DNA of 64,000 nucleotides, taken from positions 40,652 through 104,651 of the forward strand of contig NZ_VOLR01000017.1 of NCBI RefSeq assembly GCF_007954355.1. Reading direction: 5' to 3'. The translations under genes and the position numbers were made by a program. The notes below the pieces were generated by a model. It was given only the letters and a program-made list of their open reading frames with translations, was not told the origin of the DNA and did not search any database. Below are positions 32,601-44,569 of the stretch, piece by piece. Within the stretch, counting starts at the first letter, position 1. Each line of letters starts with the position of its first letter. Source of the DNA: Colwellia hornerae. GTDB lineage: Bacteria > Pseudomonadota > Gammaproteobacteria > Enterobacterales > Alteromonadaceae.

Positions 32601-34070
32601 AGCTTCACCATCACCATCGGTATCTGTGGTCGCTAAGGATAAAAGTGAGTTTGCCGGTGTTTCATCTACGTCTAGCAAACCATCGTTATCGTCATCTGTA
32701 TCGGTATTATTACCAATGCCATCACCATCAGTATCAAGCCATTCACTGGCATCCAGTGGAAAAGCATCGTCAGGTCCATCTAAGAAAGTGTCCCCATCAT
32801 CATCGGTGTCAGCAACATTGCCTGTTCCATCACCGTCAGTATCAATGTATTCGGTAGGGTCTAATGGAAAGACATCATCTAAACCATCGATAATACCATT
32901 GCCGTTAATGTCATCTAAAACGCCATCATTATCATCGTCGGCATCTGAGTTATTACCTATGCCATCAAAATCAGTATCTACTGACTCATTAACATTAAGC
33001 GGAAAAGGGTCACTGCTGTCTAAAACACCATCACCATCGTCGTCTGTATCGGCATTATTGCCTGTACCATCACTATCAGTATCAATAAATTCAGTGCTAT
33101 TAAGAGGAAAAGCATCGTTGACATTTAAATGGCCATCACCATCAATATCGGTATCACCATTATCGCCAACACCGTCACTGTCGGTGTCTAACCATTCACT
33201 GGCATTTAGCGGAAAATCATCGTTTATATCAAGGAAACCATCACCAACACCTGTTCCATCGTGGGTGTCATCATCTGTATCAATATTATTATCGATGCCA
33301 TCGCCATCGGTATCAAACCATCTTGACGCGTCATTGGGCCATACATCAATAGCATTTGCGTAACTGTCACCATCACTATCGTTATCAGCATTATCACCAA
33401 TACCGTCACTATCAAGATCTCTTTGCTCTGAGCTATCAAGTGGGAAAGCGTCATCAACGTCTGAAATAGTATCGCCATCGTCATCGGTATCAGTGTTATT
33501 ACCTATACCGTCAAAATCGGTATCAAGTTGTTCAGAAGCATCAAGCGGAAAAGCATCATAGCGGTCAATGATACCGTCACCATCATCATCAGTATCGGTA
33601 TTGTTGCCTATCGTATCACTGTCGGTATCGTCCCACTCAAGTGGGTTAAGCGGATATATATCAACAACATCAACAACACCATCACCATCATCATCAAGAT
33701 CAACCGTATTGCCAGAGCAATCACCGTCGGTATCAAGCCATTCAAAAGAATTTTCGATGAAAGGATCGTATGCGTTCAGCACAGGGTCACCATCACGGTT
33801 AAAATCAAAACCATCGGGCACACCGTCACCGTCATCATCAGGGTCAGCATTATTACCGATACCGTCTAAGTCTGTGTCATACCACTCGGAGGGGTCACTT
33901 GGAAATAAATCATAAGCGCCGCCAATCACCATAGTATCGTCGTAACCATCACCATCAGCATCAAGTAAAGGCGTTGGCGGAGCGCATTGTGGTACAACCG
34001 CATAAACAGGAAAGCTGCTCATAAGTGTTAATACGAGAGGAAAAACAACTGAATGAATTCTTAATGGCAT
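29628..34070 (-). CDS. large TSP3-repeat surface protein with C-terminal sorting tail
   Basis: A very acidic 1480-residue exported protein. A signal peptide (RIHSVVFPLVLTLMSSFPVYA) is followed by about 23 thrombospondin type 3 calcium-binding units of the form DTDGDGIGNNADTDDDGDG. Then come an HYR-like domain (about 960-1050), a Calx-beta-like domain, a cadherin/PKD-like segment and a short extra TSP3 motif. The C-terminus SSSGSIYWLLLLVLVSLRL followed by lysines resembles GlyGly-CTERM tails that are processed by rhombosortase. The start at 34070 has GGGGA 5 bp upstream; in-frame starts further up are weaker. Adhesion or calcium-dependent surface structure is likely; the ligand is unknown. Confidence 0.82.
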   Translation of the reverse strand: MPLRIHSVVFPLVLTLMSSFPVYAVVPQCAPPTPLLDADGDGYDDTMVIGGAYDLFPSDPSEWYDTDLDGIGNNADPDDDGDGVPDGFDFNRDGDPVLNAYDPFIENSFEWLDTDGDCSGNTVDLDDDGDGVVDVVDIYPLNPLEWDDTDSDTIGNNTDTDDDGDGIIDRYDAFPLDASEQLDTDFDGIGNNTDTDDDGDTISDVDDAFPLDSSEQRDLDSDGIGDNADNDSDGDSYANAIDVWPNDASRWFDTDGDGIDNNIDTDDDTHDGTGVGDGFLDINDDFPLNASEWLDTDSDGVGDNGDTDIDGDGHLNVNDAFPLNSTEFIDTDSDGTGNNADTDDDGDGVLDSSDPFPLNVNESVDTDFDGIGNNSDADDDNDGVLDDINGNGIIDGLDDVFPLDPTEYIDTDGDGTGNVADTDDDGDTFLDGPDDAFPLDASEWLDTDGDGIGNNTDTDDDNDGLLDVDETPANSLLSLATTDTDGDGEADYKDEDIDTHDITGVGDGIPNDVDLFPFDPTEWEDTDGDFIGDNSDPDIDGDGIANAVDPGPKDPVARTDTDGDGLANETNDNDDDNDGVADNLDLFPLNAAESIDTDGDGIGNNADPDDDGDGFADNADAFPLDVSEYLDTDGDGTGNNVDSNDDGDSEPDANDPFPLDPNEWQDTDGDLVGNNSDSDDDNDGLVDSLDAFPLDVNERLDTDNDGIGNNADTDDDNDSYLDSNDLYPLDASEWQDSDGDGLGDNADADDDNDSILDTDDAFPFDPGEIFDTDGDGIGDVLDTDDDNDGFLDNVDLFPFDPNESRDSDNDGIGNNSDSDDDNDGVLDIDDAFPLDPIESVDTDGDGIGNVNDIDDDNDGVFDYLDQLPLNPTESLDFDLDGLGNNADPDDDNDGMSDIFELEYGFNPFNDADALIDTDSDGTVNVDEERNNTDPLIDDYAPVITVPQAVHLDADHTFTALTQTQLVQLTDVYVEDGRDGANCCALTPVGFERGQKYITSGLYNIIWRAVDEAGNVSTTPQVLNVYPLVNFSATQTIGEGATARVEVVLSGKAPAYPIELPFAISGNVDALDYKITDNKIVITEGTSGFIDIEINKDFQAESDEQLVLSFGNEINAGVNKSHTIVITENNIVPTTQLRMTQQNIAVSSISKDQGEVTIELQINDANPNDSHIINWLLPEYINAEISASQLKVYLQPDNFVLPDEINGLITLEVSVTDNGSGELSQTHRLYVPVNSILARLDGSDTDSDGIADNIEGYADDDNDGVPAFLDNNDIAYLQPLHVNAGQTKLMETEPGLKLRLGKYALQQFSDGVQMTQQEMDATGLVATDTYDHRSDYFDFEIHQVTPFGASAAVVIPLNDGIPQNALYRKFNRDNGWQNFVENSKNTLASSPADNNVCPPPQSALYQTGLTEGHQCVRLLIEDGGANDADGLVNGIIDDPGGVAVVPNAEVAKKTDPEQSSSGSIYWLLLLVLVSLRLKKFK

Positions 34071-34244
34071 AAACATCCCCACCAATAGCAATATATTTTA
34101 AACTTACACATGTAAGTTATTACGTCTTAAAATTAAAAAGACCACCTACTTAGGGGTGAGCATTATTAATTTCTTCTTTAAACTTTAGCAAATTTCATCA
34201 ACAAAGACCTAAAATGCTAGGCTAGACAACTTTATCTATCAAAC

Positions 34245-34853
34245 TCAATAATCTAAGCCTCGTCCAAAACGATAACTAAGACCAAGATAAACTGATGCTA
34301 TAGCACCAAATTCCGAAAAATTGGGTTGATATTTAACACCAAGGTTTAACGCCGTATTTTTATTTAACTTGTAATGGGCAACAACGCCTAGCACCATGTT
34401 TATATCATTTTCTTGCGAAGGGTATATTTCTACTGTATCTAAACTGTTTGGGTCGGTATAGATAAGTTTATTCTCAGTGAGCGCTAGTGAAGCGCCTAGT
34501 TGATATTCAATTGTTAGTTTTTTAAAAAAAACATTATAACTTTGTATCTTATGACGATAACTAACAAGCCCATCAATGGTATTTATCTTGAAAAAACGTT
34601 CGCCAGATACGGTGAAAGGTAAATCATATTTTACTTTTTCTAAGTTATTATAAGAAAAAGTCCAATATAAATTTCCACCTTTAGTAAAGTTATCTGCTAA
34701 AGAAAAACTATAACCTTGGCTTTTAGCGTCTTGTCCTTTGTGGATATTACCCGCTAATTCTAAAGCATTAATACTGTTTGAAAAAAGACTCGACGCAATA
34801 AAGATTCCGCTAACGGCAAAAGTCTTCCGCAGCTTATATAAATTTTTAATCAT
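34245..34853 (-). CDS. outer-membrane beta-barrel-like protein
   Basis: A 202-residue exported protein from the ATG at 34853. The signal peptide is KLRKTFAVSGIFIASSLFSNSINA. The mature part has alternating hydrophobic strands and ends in GASVYLGLSYRFGRGLDY-like sequence, similar to small OmpA/OmpW-type barrels. A frame from a TTG at 34943 adds 30 polar residues before the signal peptide, so it is rejected. Downstream is the large TSP3 protein. The family is not recognised. Confidence 0.65.
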   Translation of the reverse strand: MIKNLYKLRKTFAVSGIFIASSLFSNSINALELAGNIHKGQDAKSQGYSFSLADNFTKGGNLYWTFSYNNLEKVKYDLPFTVSGERFFKINTIDGLVSYRHKIQSYNVFFKKLTIEYQLGASLALTENKLIYTDPNSLDTVEIYPSQENDINMVLGVVAHYKLNKNTALNLGVKYQPNFSEFGAIASVYLGLSYRFGRGLDY

Positions 34854-35087
34854 TATATTTTTTTCCAATTGAGATTTTTGCAATGTTAAATTTTCTTGTT
34901 CGTTGTTATCTATATTAATCTTCACTATTGATACCACCATCAAAAATTTGACTATTTATTGCATTCACATCAAATGCGTAACCGATTTTATAAATATGCA
35001 ATTTTTAAACCATAAAAATTTTAAAATATAAACAAATATATGCTAATGTTATTTTTTGTTAATATTTATTTAAGCGATAAGTTAGCT

Positions 35088-35612
35088 ATGTTTAGAGTGA
35101 TTAATAATATTATTGACCGCTGTTTCTTCACTGTAACATTTATTTTAGGTGTGCAATTACCGGCATTTATCATTCAATATAAACATCGCCTGTCTGGACA
35201 CTTATCTGAAGCAAATTTGCACTTGGTACAATTTCAAAATATTGCCGATCAACATTATCAAGGTAATTTATCTGCGATGATAACGAAGTATCAAGCTAAT
35301 TCCGAGCCTTCAATTGTCAATACCGCCGAGATTATTAATCAATTAGTTGAACGGGTTGAGTATTTGCAGTCACAACTTAGCATGATAATTAACGACGTTT
35401 ATATCGAACAAATTTTTAACTTTATTGTTTATGCCGATAGAGCGATTATCAAAAATACCTTAACTGACTTTTCCCTGACTATCCCACTTGAGATAAATGC
35501 ACTAAGTACCGGCGCAGTAATCGCAATTGTTGGCTTAATAGCGAAGGAAATAGTTGTTTCTTTGATTAAATTGCTAGCTAAAAAAATCTCACCAAATCAT
35601 CAAAAAAATTAA
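35088..35612 (+). CDS. membrane protein, DUF2937-like
   Basis: A 174-residue protein with an N-terminal membrane segment (CFFTVTFILGVQLPAFI), a predicted coiled region of about 90 residues, and a second membrane segment near the C-terminus (GAVIAIVGLIAKEIVVSLIKLL). LPAFIIQYKHRLSGHLSEA recalls DUF2937 proteins of gammaproteobacteria. Function unknown. An upstream in-frame ATG at 35040 would add 16 residues; no start has a strong ribosome site. Confidence 0.6.
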   Translation: MFRVINNIIDRCFFTVTFILGVQLPAFIIQYKHRLSGHLSEANLHLVQFQNIADQHYQGNLSAMITKYQANSEPSIVNTAEIINQLVERVEYLQSQLSMIINDVYIEQIFNFIVYADRAIIKNTLTDFSLTIPLEINALSTGAVIAIVGLIAKEIVVSLIKLLAKKISPNHQKN

Positions 35613-35733
35613 GAGTAAGACACAATAGCTAAAATCTGCCATGGCATAATGCCTCTTCCCCTTAGAGAGATACTAATAGCGTAAAAGAAAGGATATATAA
35701 AGGTCAGCATCGTCTTACTTGTCAACTTGGGCA

Positions 35734-35760
35734 TAAAAAAAGGTTGCCGTAGCAACCTTC
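35734..35760 (-). terminator. terminator after ihfA
   Basis: Stem AAGGTTGC (35740-35747), loop CGTA, stem GCAACCTT (35752-35759). On the minus strand it ends in a run of T (complement of 35734-35741). It closes the pheS-pheT-ihfA operon. Confidence 0.88.
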
Positions 35761-35827
35761 AATAAACATCGTCTCATCTATCATTTAATATCTAGAAAAG
35801 CATGCTCTAACTTTATACGTTAATTAA

Positions 35828-36118
35828 TTAGCCGTTACCGTTTTCAACGCGACTCTTTAATTTTTGTCCAGGACGAAAAGTAACAACTTTACGAGCAGAA
35901 ATTGGAATATCTTCACCCGTTTTAGGGTTACGACCTGGGCGTTCGCTTTTTACACGAAGATCGAAGTTACCAAAACCAGAAAGCTTAACTTGTTCGCCAC
36001 TTTCCAATGTTTCGCGTATTTCTTCAAAAAACACCTCAACCATATCTTTTGCGTCGCGTTTGCTCAGCCCAACTTTCTCAAATAAATGTTCTGCTACTTC
36101 TGCTTTAGTTAGCGCCAT
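35828..36118 (-). CDS. ihfA: integration host factor subunit alpha
   Basis: A DNA-bending nucleoid protein of 96 residues, partner of IhfB. It is needed for sigma-54 promoters, site-specific recombination and phage or satellite integration. [24 protein letters not shown] and the beta-arm signature [22 protein letters not shown] with the intercalating proline are present. It follows pheT by 3 bp, as in E. coli. Confidence 0.97.
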   Translation of the reverse strand: MALTKAEVAEHLFEKVGLSKRDAKDMVEVFFEEIRETLESGEQVKLSGFGNFDLRVKSERPGRNPKTGEDIPISARKVVTFRPGQKLKSRVENGNG

Positions 36119-36121
36119 TAC

Positions 36122-38533
36122 CTAATTCCTCAGTGATGCATTTAGCTCAGTTTCTAATGTGTCTACGACACGTTCAACGACTTCATTAATGTCTTTTTCT
36201 TCGAGGGTTTTATCACAATCCTGTAAAGTCATCGCTATCGCTAAGCTCTTAAACCCTTCTTCAATACCATTTCCTCGGTATACATCAAACAAGTTTAGAT
36301 CAACTAAATAATTTCCGCCAACCTTTTCAATAAGTTGTAAGACATTATTTGCATTTATTTTCTCTTCAACGATCACTGCAATGTCACGTCTATTGGCCGG
36401 AAAGCGAGATATATCACCAGCTTCAGGAATTTTTTGTGTTGAAATTTCAGACAATAAAAGCTCAAAAATAAATGTGCGACCATTTAATCCTAATTTTCTT
36501 TCTAATTCAGGATGTAAGGTACCAACATGTCCCACTAGCACGCCATTTTTATGAATTGCGGCGGTTTGGCCGGGATGAAGGGCAATTATTTCGTCTTTTG
36601 AAAACTGATATGACGAAGCATCGCCAGTCAGTGCCAGTAAGGCTTCTACATCTGATTTAACATCAAAAAAATCACTAGCAGACTTTTCCATATCCCAATG
36701 TTCTTCATTACGCTGGCCAGTAACGACACCTGCAAACATTTGTTCTTGGCGAACGCCATTTTCTGCGGCTTCATCAGGGACAAAGCGTAAACCTGTTTCA
36801 AATAAACGCATCCGAGATTGCTGACGGTTCTGGTTGTAAATAACCGATTGCAATAAGCCTGTCCACATACTTAAACGCATCACCGACATTTCACTAGAAA
36901 TAGGATGCGGTAAAGTCATCACAGCTTGTTCAGGGTGAATAAGCGCTTGAACTTTTGGGTCAACAAAACTATAAGTTATTGCTTCTTGATAGCCACGATT
37001 AACCATAACGTTGCGTAAACGTTTTAGGGGAATAAATTTTTCTTTTTGTTCGCGCATCGCCAACGTTGCTTTTGGCGACACATTAGGAATATTGTTGTAA
37101 CCAAAAATACGCGCAACTTCTTCAATTAAATCGACTTCAACTTTAATATCAAAACGATATGCTGGTACCACTACGGTCCAAACATCATTAACAAAAGCAA
37201 TTTCAAAGCCTAAACGCGTTAAAATGTCAGTCACTTTAGCATCTTCAATATGATGACCAATGCGGCCATCAAGTTTTTCACGACGTAAGGTTACCGTTTT
37301 TTCTTTGGGTAAATTTTCATCACTTAATGCTTCAACTATAGGTCCGGCTTCACCACCAACAATATCAAGTAACAAGGTCGTTGCACGTTCCATAGCATTA
37401 CGCTGCAATTCTGGATCAATGCCACGTTCATAACGATGTGATGAATCAGTATGTAAACCGTATTGGCGAGCTTTACCGAGAATAGCTAATGGGGCAAAGA
37501 AAGCACTCTCTAAGAAGATATCGGTTGATTTCTCTGCTTCGTCAGATTTAACACCCGATTCTTTGCCACCAAAAATACCCGCCATTGCTAAGGCTTTATT
37601 CTCATCAGCAATTACTAACGTTTCGCTTGAAAGCGTCACTTCATTACCGTCAAGTAAAACAAGTTTTTCACCTGATGTAGCAAAGCGAACATTAATGCCG
37701 CCATCGATTTTTGATAAATCAAAAGCATGCATCGGATGCCCTTGTTCAAGTAACACATAGTTAGTTACATCAACAACAGGGTCAATTGAGCGCGTACCAC
37801 AACGACGTAATTTTTCTACCATCCATAATGGTGTTTTCGCCGTTATATCGATGTTTTTAATCACTCGTCCTAAATAACGTGGACAAGCTTGTGGTGCAGA
37901 TAAAGTGATGTCACGCACATCCTCAATCGTTGCTACAACAGCAACAATTTCAGGTTCGATAATATTCGTGCTATTTAACACCCCTACTTCGCGTGCTAAA
38001 CCTTTAAGGCCCAAACAATCACCGCGGTTAGCCGTTAAATCAACATCGATGGTAACGTCATTTAAATCTAGGTATTCACGGACACACATGCCAATTGGGG
38101 CATCGGGGGCAAGCTCCATAATACCGTCAGCACTGTCCGACAAACCAATTTCTGACTCGCTACACAACATGCCATGAGAAGGCACACCACGTAATTTAGC
38201 TTTTTTAATTTTAAAGTCACCCGGTAAAACTGCGCCAACCGTTGCAACCGCAACCTTAAGGCCTAAACGACAGTTTTTAGCGCCACAAACGATGTCAACT
38301 AACTCGCCATCATTAAACTCGCTACCTAGGTTTATTTTTGTTACTTGTAATTTGTCTGCGTCAGGGTGAGGCCCACATTCAACAACTTCACCAATTAACA
38401 CTCCGGTAAATTCACCCGCAACAGGTTCTACAGCGTCAACTTCTAAGCCGGCCATAGTTATTTGATGAGCTAACTCACTCGATGAAATAGCAGGATTAAC
38501 CCACTCACGTAACCAAGATTCACTAAATTTCAT
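36122..38533 (-). CDS. pheT: phenylalanine-tRNA ligase beta subunit
   Basis: Large subunit of the alpha2-beta2 PheRS; 803 residues (E. coli 795). In order: an OB-fold tRNA-binding domain (about 40-150), a B3/B4 editing domain (about 210-380), a B5 domain (about 400-470), a catalytic-like core, and an FDX-ACB domain at the C-terminus ([14 protein letters not shown] and following). It lies 11 bp after pheS and 3 bp before ihfA. Confidence 0.96.
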   Translation of the reverse strand: MKFSESWLREWVNPAISSSELAHQITMAGLEVDAVEPVAGEFTGVLIGEVVECGPHPDADKLQVTKINLGSEFNDGELVDIVCGAKNCRLGLKVAVATVGAVLPGDFKIKKAKLRGVPSHGMLCSESEIGLSDSADGIMELAPDAPIGMCVREYLDLNDVTIDVDLTANRGDCLGLKGLAREVGVLNSTNIIEPEIVAVVATIEDVRDITLSAPQACPRYLGRVIKNIDITAKTPLWMVEKLRRCGTRSIDPVVDVTNYVLLEQGHPMHAFDLSKIDGGINVRFATSGEKLVLLDGNEVTLSSETLVIADENKALAMAGIFGGKESGVKSDEAEKSTDIFLESAFFAPLAILGKARQYGLHTDSSHRYERGIDPELQRNAMERATTLLLDIVGGEAGPIVEALSDENLPKEKTVTLRREKLDGRIGHHIEDAKVTDILTRLGFEIAFVNDVWTVVVPAYRFDIKVEVDLIEEVARIFGYNNIPNVSPKATLAMREQKEKFIPLKRLRNVMVNRGYQEAITYSFVDPKVQALIHPEQAVMTLPHPISSEMSVMRLSMWTGLLQSVIYNQNRQQSRMRLFETGLRFVPDEAAENGVRQEQMFAGVVTGQRNEEHWDMEKSASDFFDVKSDVEALLALTGDASSYQFSKDEIIALHPGQTAAIHKNGVLVGHVGTLHPELERKLGLNGRTFIFELLLSEISTQKIPEAGDISRFPANRRDIAVIVEEKINANNVLQLIEKVGGNYLVDLNLFDVYRGNGIEEGFKSLAIAMTLQDCDKTLEEKDINEVVERVVDTLETELNASLRN

Positions 38534-38544
38534 TGTTGGCTTTC

Positions 38545-39576
<1,032 letters not shown>

Positions 39577-39592
39577 CTAGACTGATGGTATT

Positions 39593-39620
39593 AATATAAA
39601 TGGTGTATGATTTTACACAA
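39593..39620 (-). promoter_or_regulatory. candidate sigma-70 promoter for pheS-pheT-ihfA
   Basis: On the minus strand TTGTGT (39615-39620) and TATATT (39593-39598) are separated by 16 bp, 67 bp upstream of the pheS start. The leader between them and pheS can form AACGG/CCGTT or, alternatively, AAAACC/GGTTTT pairings. This is a sequence match only. Confidence 0.4.
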
Positions 39621-39676
39621 AAATCAATTGATTATGTAGTGAAAAGAGTGCTTTTACTGAAAAAACAGCTCAGATA

Positions 39677-39710
39677 ACAAAAAGGCCTCTATTTCAATAA
39701 AGGCCTTGGT
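39677..39710 (-). terminator. terminator after amtB
   Basis: AAGGCC (39682-39687) pairs with GGCCTT (39702-39707). On the minus strand CCTTTTTGTT follows. It lies 31 bp past the amtB stop. Confidence 0.8.
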
Positions 39711-39740
39711 GTTTTTTGATGTCTATATGACAAAAATTAT

Positions 39741-41424
<1,684 letters not shown>

Positions 41425-41451
41425 CTAAAATTATTTATATAAACTTATCTA

Positions 41452-41467
41452 AGCACCATTTGTGCCC
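41452..41467 (-). promoter_or_regulatory. sigma-54 promoter of glnK-amtB
   Basis: On the minus strand GGGCACAAATGGTGCT has GG and GC spaced as in the -24/-12 consensus TGGCAC-N5-TTGC. It is about 50 bp upstream of the glnK ATG. NtrC-like boxes lie further upstream. glnK-amtB is sigma-54-dependent in E. coli. Confidence 0.75.
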
Positions 41468-41530
41468 AAAGAGACAATTAAAGAATAAACAATAAGTTAA
41501 GTAATTCTAATACATATTTTACAGTTTAAG

Positions 41531-41547
41531 TGCACCAGAATGACGCA
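41531..41547 (-). promoter_or_regulatory. NtrC-like enhancer site, proximal
   Basis: TGCACCAGAATGACGCA matches the NtrC dyad TGCACC-N5-GGTGCA at all but two or three positions. Its centre lies about 98 bp upstream of the predicted start of transcription. Confidence 0.65.
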
Positions 41548-41562
41548 CACAAAGGAAGTTAA

Positions 41563-41579
41563 GACACCATATTGGTGCG
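41563..41579 (-). promoter_or_regulatory. NtrC-like enhancer site, distal
   Basis: GACACCATATTGGTGCG keeps the central CACCATATTGGTG of the dyad perfectly. Its centre is 32 bp (three helical turns) from the proximal site, as expected for cooperative NtrC dimers. Beyond it, up to 41680, I see nothing else. Confidence 0.7.
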
Positions 41580-41681
41580 TAAATTTGCATCGTTAAACCT
41601 GTTTAATGCTACAGAATAGTTGTAAAGTGCAAAAATCTAAAGTTTAGTCCTATCAAAAATGCGGTATTCTTGATAGTGCAG

Positions 41682-41712
41682 CAAAAAAAAAGCCCTACGG
41701 TGTAGGGCTTTT
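41682..41712 (-). terminator. terminator after purC
   Basis: AAGCCCTAC (41690-41698) and GTAGGGCTT (41702-41710) form a 9-bp stem with a 3-nt loop; on the minus strand a run of nine T follows. Confidence 0.92.
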
Positions 41713-41732
41713 AAGAATAAAACAATGACCAA

Positions 41733-42836
41733 TTAATCGATTAACTGATACTGCTCGCGTAAAATATCAATAATTTCAGTTTTTGGATTGGCCGACAAAA
41801 CAATTTTTTGACCGGTAATTTTCTCTGCAATTGCTGTGTATGTTTTTGACACATCCATTAACACTGATGCCGGTAATTCATTGTCACGGGCTAATGCTAA
41901 ACGTTCGTCCATACGGTTTTTATTTAATAAAATATCAGCGTCAGGGAAATGTGCTAAAAGTAATTGGCGGAAACCTTCTTTCGAGTTTTCAACCACTTTA
42001 CCAGCACGGTATTGCTCGCCATCCCAAATACGTGAAGAGTCAGGCGTGCCTACTTCGTCCATATAAATTAACTTGTCGTTGCCAGCTTTGTCTTTTACAT
42101 AGCCAAATTCAAATTTAGTATCTACAAAGATTTGATCAAGCTTTGCCAGCGCATCAGAAATAACGTCAAAACCTTCCGTTAATAATTTTTCGTATAAAGT
42201 AATATCATCAGGCGATTTAAAATTAAAGGCTTCGAAATTATCTTCAATATTTCGACGAGTAATATTAACGTCATCAATCGCAGGAACACCCGGAATACCT
42301 TCTAAAATTCCTTTCGTGGATGGGGTTTGCAAAAGCTCAGGTAGCTTTGAGTCTTTCGATAAACCTTCAGCTAATTCGATACCACAAAATTCACGTTCAC
42401 CTTTTACGTATGAGCGCCACATAGAGCCAGTAATATACTGACGACAAATAGCTTCGATCATCACAGGTTTAGCTTTTTGAACGATCCAAACAAACGGGTG
42501 TGGTATATCAAGAATATGGCTATCCGCTAGGCCTTGATCTTTGAATAACTTAAACCAATGATTTGAAATAGCATTAAGGGAAGCACCTTTGCCTGGTACA
42601 CCTTGCATACCACCTTCGCCTTGCCAAATACATTCAAAAGCAGAAATACGATCACTAATAACCATAATGGCTAAGGGAGTATCGTCGGCTACATCATAGC
42701 CTTTCTCTTGAATTAGTCGCTTACTATCCGCGTCGGTTAACCAATAAACACTGCGCACTTTACCGCTGTGAACAGGTGCATCGGTACGAATAGGTAAATC
42801 ATTGTTTACCGCTAAAATTTGATCTGCAAGACTCAT
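41733..42836 (-). CDS. purC: SAICAR synthetase
   Basis: Phosphoribosylaminoimidazole-succinocarboxamide synthase, 367 residues; this is the longer form seen in Vibrio and Alteromonadales rather than the 237-residue E. coli form. Motifs include [43 protein letters not shown] and the acidic [27 protein letters not shown] region that binds ATP and metal. A single gene with its own terminator, placed between glnK and rplT. Confidence 0.94.
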   Translation of the reverse strand: MSLADQILAVNNDLPIRTDAPVHSGKVRSVYWLTDADSKRLIQEKGYDVADDTPLAIMVISDRISAFECIWQGEGGMQGVPGKGASLNAISNHWFKLFKDQGLADSHILDIPHPFVWIVQKAKPVMIEAICRQYITGSMWRSYVKGEREFCGIELAEGLSKDSKLPELLQTPSTKGILEGIPGVPAIDDVNITRRNIEDNFEAFNFKSPDDITLYEKLLTEGFDVISDALAKLDQIFVDTKFEFGYVKDKAGNDKLIYMDEVGTPDSSRIWDGEQYRAGKVVENSKEGFRQLLLAHFPDADILLNKNRMDERLALARDNELPASVLMDVSKTYTAIAEKITGQKIVLSANPKTEIIDILREQYQLID

Positions 42837-42911
42837 CGGCTTAAACCTTAATTATCAAGTTAATATTAATTGTAGCGAATAGTATTTTTATCTTATCTTA
42901 ACGTCGCTTTT

Positions 42912-43003
42912 TGACATCCTGTCACCGCAACATTGCCTACATGGATTTAGGTACTTAGCTTTTGTCGGGAACATAAAAGCTGACCGTACATCCTGTACAT
43001 AAA
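42912..43003. repeat. mini-hairpin repeat element in the purC/rplT spacer
   Basis: The 400-bp spacer 42837-43236 has no gene. It contains GACA-TCC-TGTC near 42917 and GTACA-TCC-TGTAC near 42990, each a short palindrome around TCC, about 70 bp apart. The 51-bp repeat at 7398 contains GTTCA-GGA-TGAAC, the same design on the other strand. The rest of the spacer is AT-rich and holds the purC promoter region, which I could not pin down. Confidence 0.5.
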
Positions 43004-43183
43004 ATAATATTCGGTATAATTAGTCTCTAGTTAATATCTAATAAATATCTAATAAATAAAATAATTTTAATACATTATAACGAAGGTTTTTAGTTTAATT
43101 TCAAGGTTAAAGCACGGAGCTAATGACTATTAGTGAGTACTTTAAAACGCAGAAAGTGAGCTAAAGAACAAGTTAGAATAATT

Positions 43184-43215
43184 AAAAAAAGAAAAGGACG
43201 CCTAATGGCGTCCTT
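43184..43215 (-). terminator. terminator after rplT
   Basis: AAGGACGCC (43194-43202) and GGCGTCCTT (43207-43215) with loop TAAT. On the minus strand a T-rich tail follows. It shows that transcription of thrS-infC-rpmI-rplT ends here and does not run on to pheS. Confidence 0.92.
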
Positions 43216-43236
43216 ATCTCAAAGCTTTTTCAAGTT

Positions 43237-43596
43237 CTATGCAGCTAAAGCAGCTTTCGCTTTTTCAACTAAGAATGTGAATGTTGCTTTGTCGTATACT
43301 GCAATATCAGCTAGGATCTTACGATCGATTTCAATAGCAGCCTTTTTAAGACCATTAATGAAAACACTGTAAGATAAACCGTTTATGCGAGCTGCTGCAT
43401 TTATACGAGTGATCCAAAGCTGACGGAATTGACGTTTACGTTGACGACGATCGCGGTAAGCGTACTGACCTGCTTTAGTTACTGCTTGATAAGCAACACG
43501 GTAAACACGGCTACGTGCTCCGTAATAACCTTTAGCTTGCTTTAGAACCTTTTTGTGACGTGCACGAGCTTGTACACCACGTTTTACTCTAGCCAT
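43237..43596 (-). CDS. rplT: 50S ribosomal protein L20
   Basis: A 119-residue primary 23S rRNA-binding protein and, in E. coli, translational repressor of its own operon. [29 protein letters not shown] and the C-terminal ADIAVYD segment are typical. It lies 15 bp after rpmI. Confidence 0.97.
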   Translation of the reverse strand: MARVKRGVQARARHKKVLKQAKGYYGARSRVYRVAYQAVTKAGQYAYRDRRQRKRQFRQLWITRINAAARINGLSYSVFINGLKKAAIEIDRKILADIAVYDKATFTFLVEKAKAALAA

Positions 43597-43611
43597 TCTA
43601 TATCTCTCCTA

Positions 43612-43806
43612 TTAACCGTGACGTAAAAGTTTTTTAACTGACTTAATGTCAGCTGCCGAAATCATGCACTTAGCACGAAGATGACGTTTAACTTTAGTAC
43701 GACGCTTAGTCAAGATATGACGAAGGCCAGCTTGTTTGAACTTGTAGCCAGAGGCTGTTTTTTTAAAGCGCTTCGCAGCACCTTTGTTAGTTTTCATTTT
43801 AGGCAT
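43612..43806 (-). CDS. rpmI: 50S ribosomal protein L35
   Basis: A 64-residue, strongly basic protein. [20 protein letters not shown] and the ending KKLLRHG are typical. It is first after the structured infC-rpmI spacer, where L20 control acts in E. coli. Confidence 0.96.
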   Translation of the reverse strand: MPKMKTNKGAAKRFKKTASGYKFKQAGLRHILTKRRTKVKRHLRAKCMISAADIKSVKKLLRHG

Positions 43807-43865
43807 GAATATTACTCCGCATTCATGTTTGTGCTATTACACATAAACATTGCCATTGAAATTTA

Positions 43866-44001
43866 GTAACTTAGGCGAAAAACTTAACGCGTTTATTTAA
43901 GGATAAACAAAAATAAACGTTAGTTTTTACTTTCAGGCCTAAAGTTACCCGTTAAAATCAATAAGGGTGAACTTATTTTAATTTACATCAAACTAAGTTA
44001 C
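43866..44001 (-). promoter_or_regulatory. structured leader of rpmI-rplT, candidate L20 control region
   Basis: In the infC-rpmI spacer, GCCTAAGTTAC (RNA sense, 43876-43866) can pair with GTAACTTTAGGC (43948-43937, one bulge) or with GTAACTTAG (44001-43993, nine perfect pairs). These helices exclude each other. Inside the first lies a 9-bp hairpin of AAATAAACG type (43890-43898 with 43911-43919). In E. coli L20 represses rpmI-rplT by binding structured RNA in this same location. Confidence 0.6.
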
Positions 44002-44020
44002 TTGAAATACCGGTTATTGA

Positions 44021-44569
44021 TTATTTTTTAGGTGCTAGTACCATCACCATTTGTCTTCCTTCCGCACGACGCGGGAAGAATTCAAGTACAGTTAACTCTT
44101 CTAAATCGTTTTTAACGCGAGTTAGTAGTTGTAAACCGAGTTCTTGGTGAGCCATTTCACGACCACGGAAACGTAAAGTTACTTTAACTTTATCGCCACC
44201 CTCTAAAAAGCGCTTCAGGTTGCGTAGTTTTACCTGATAGTCGCCTTCATCTGTTCCAGGACGGAATTTAATTTCCTTAACCTGTATCTGTTTCTGGTTT
44301 TTGCGCTGTTCTTTCTGTTCTTTAGCTTTTTCATAGATAAACTTACCGTAATCCATAACTCGGAGTACAGGGGGCTTAGCCGTAGGGCTTATTTCAACAA
44401 GATCAACACCAGCTTCGTCAGCTTGATCCATTGCTTCATCTAATGTGACGATGCCACCAGGCTCTCCGTCAAATCTAATCAAACGAACTTCATTATCAGC
44501 AATACCTGTAATTAACTCATTTAAACGATGTGCTGGCTCTTTTTGCCCGCCTCGTTGTCCACCTTTAAT
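44021..44569 (-). CDS. infC: translation initiation factor IF-3 (probable AUU start)
   Basis: A 182-residue factor that keeps the 30S subunit free and checks start codons. [43 protein letters not shown] and [12 protein letters not shown] are diagnostic. The conserved first codons ATT AAA GGT GGA match E. coli infC, which starts at AUU so that IF-3 can repress itself. Here GGAGG is 9 bp from that ATT, but only 3 bp from an in-frame ATG at 44575, so the ATT at 44569 is preferred. The ATG would add two residues. Confidence 0.95.
   Translation of the reverse strand: MKGGQRGGQKEPAHRLNELITGIADNEVRLIRFDGEPGGIVTLDEAMDQADEAGVDLVEISPTAKPPVLRVMDYGKFIYEKAKEQKEQRKNQKQIQVKEIKFRPGTDEGDYQVKLRNLKRFLEGGDKVKVTLRFRGREMAHQELGLQLLTRVKNDLEELTVLEFFPRRAEGRQMVMVLAPKK

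Noticed and set aside
31276..33915. Long plus-strand frames rich in Ser/Pro opposite the TSP3 protein
   Set aside because: They are antisense shadows of the Asp-rich repeats; no ribosome sites and no family likeness.
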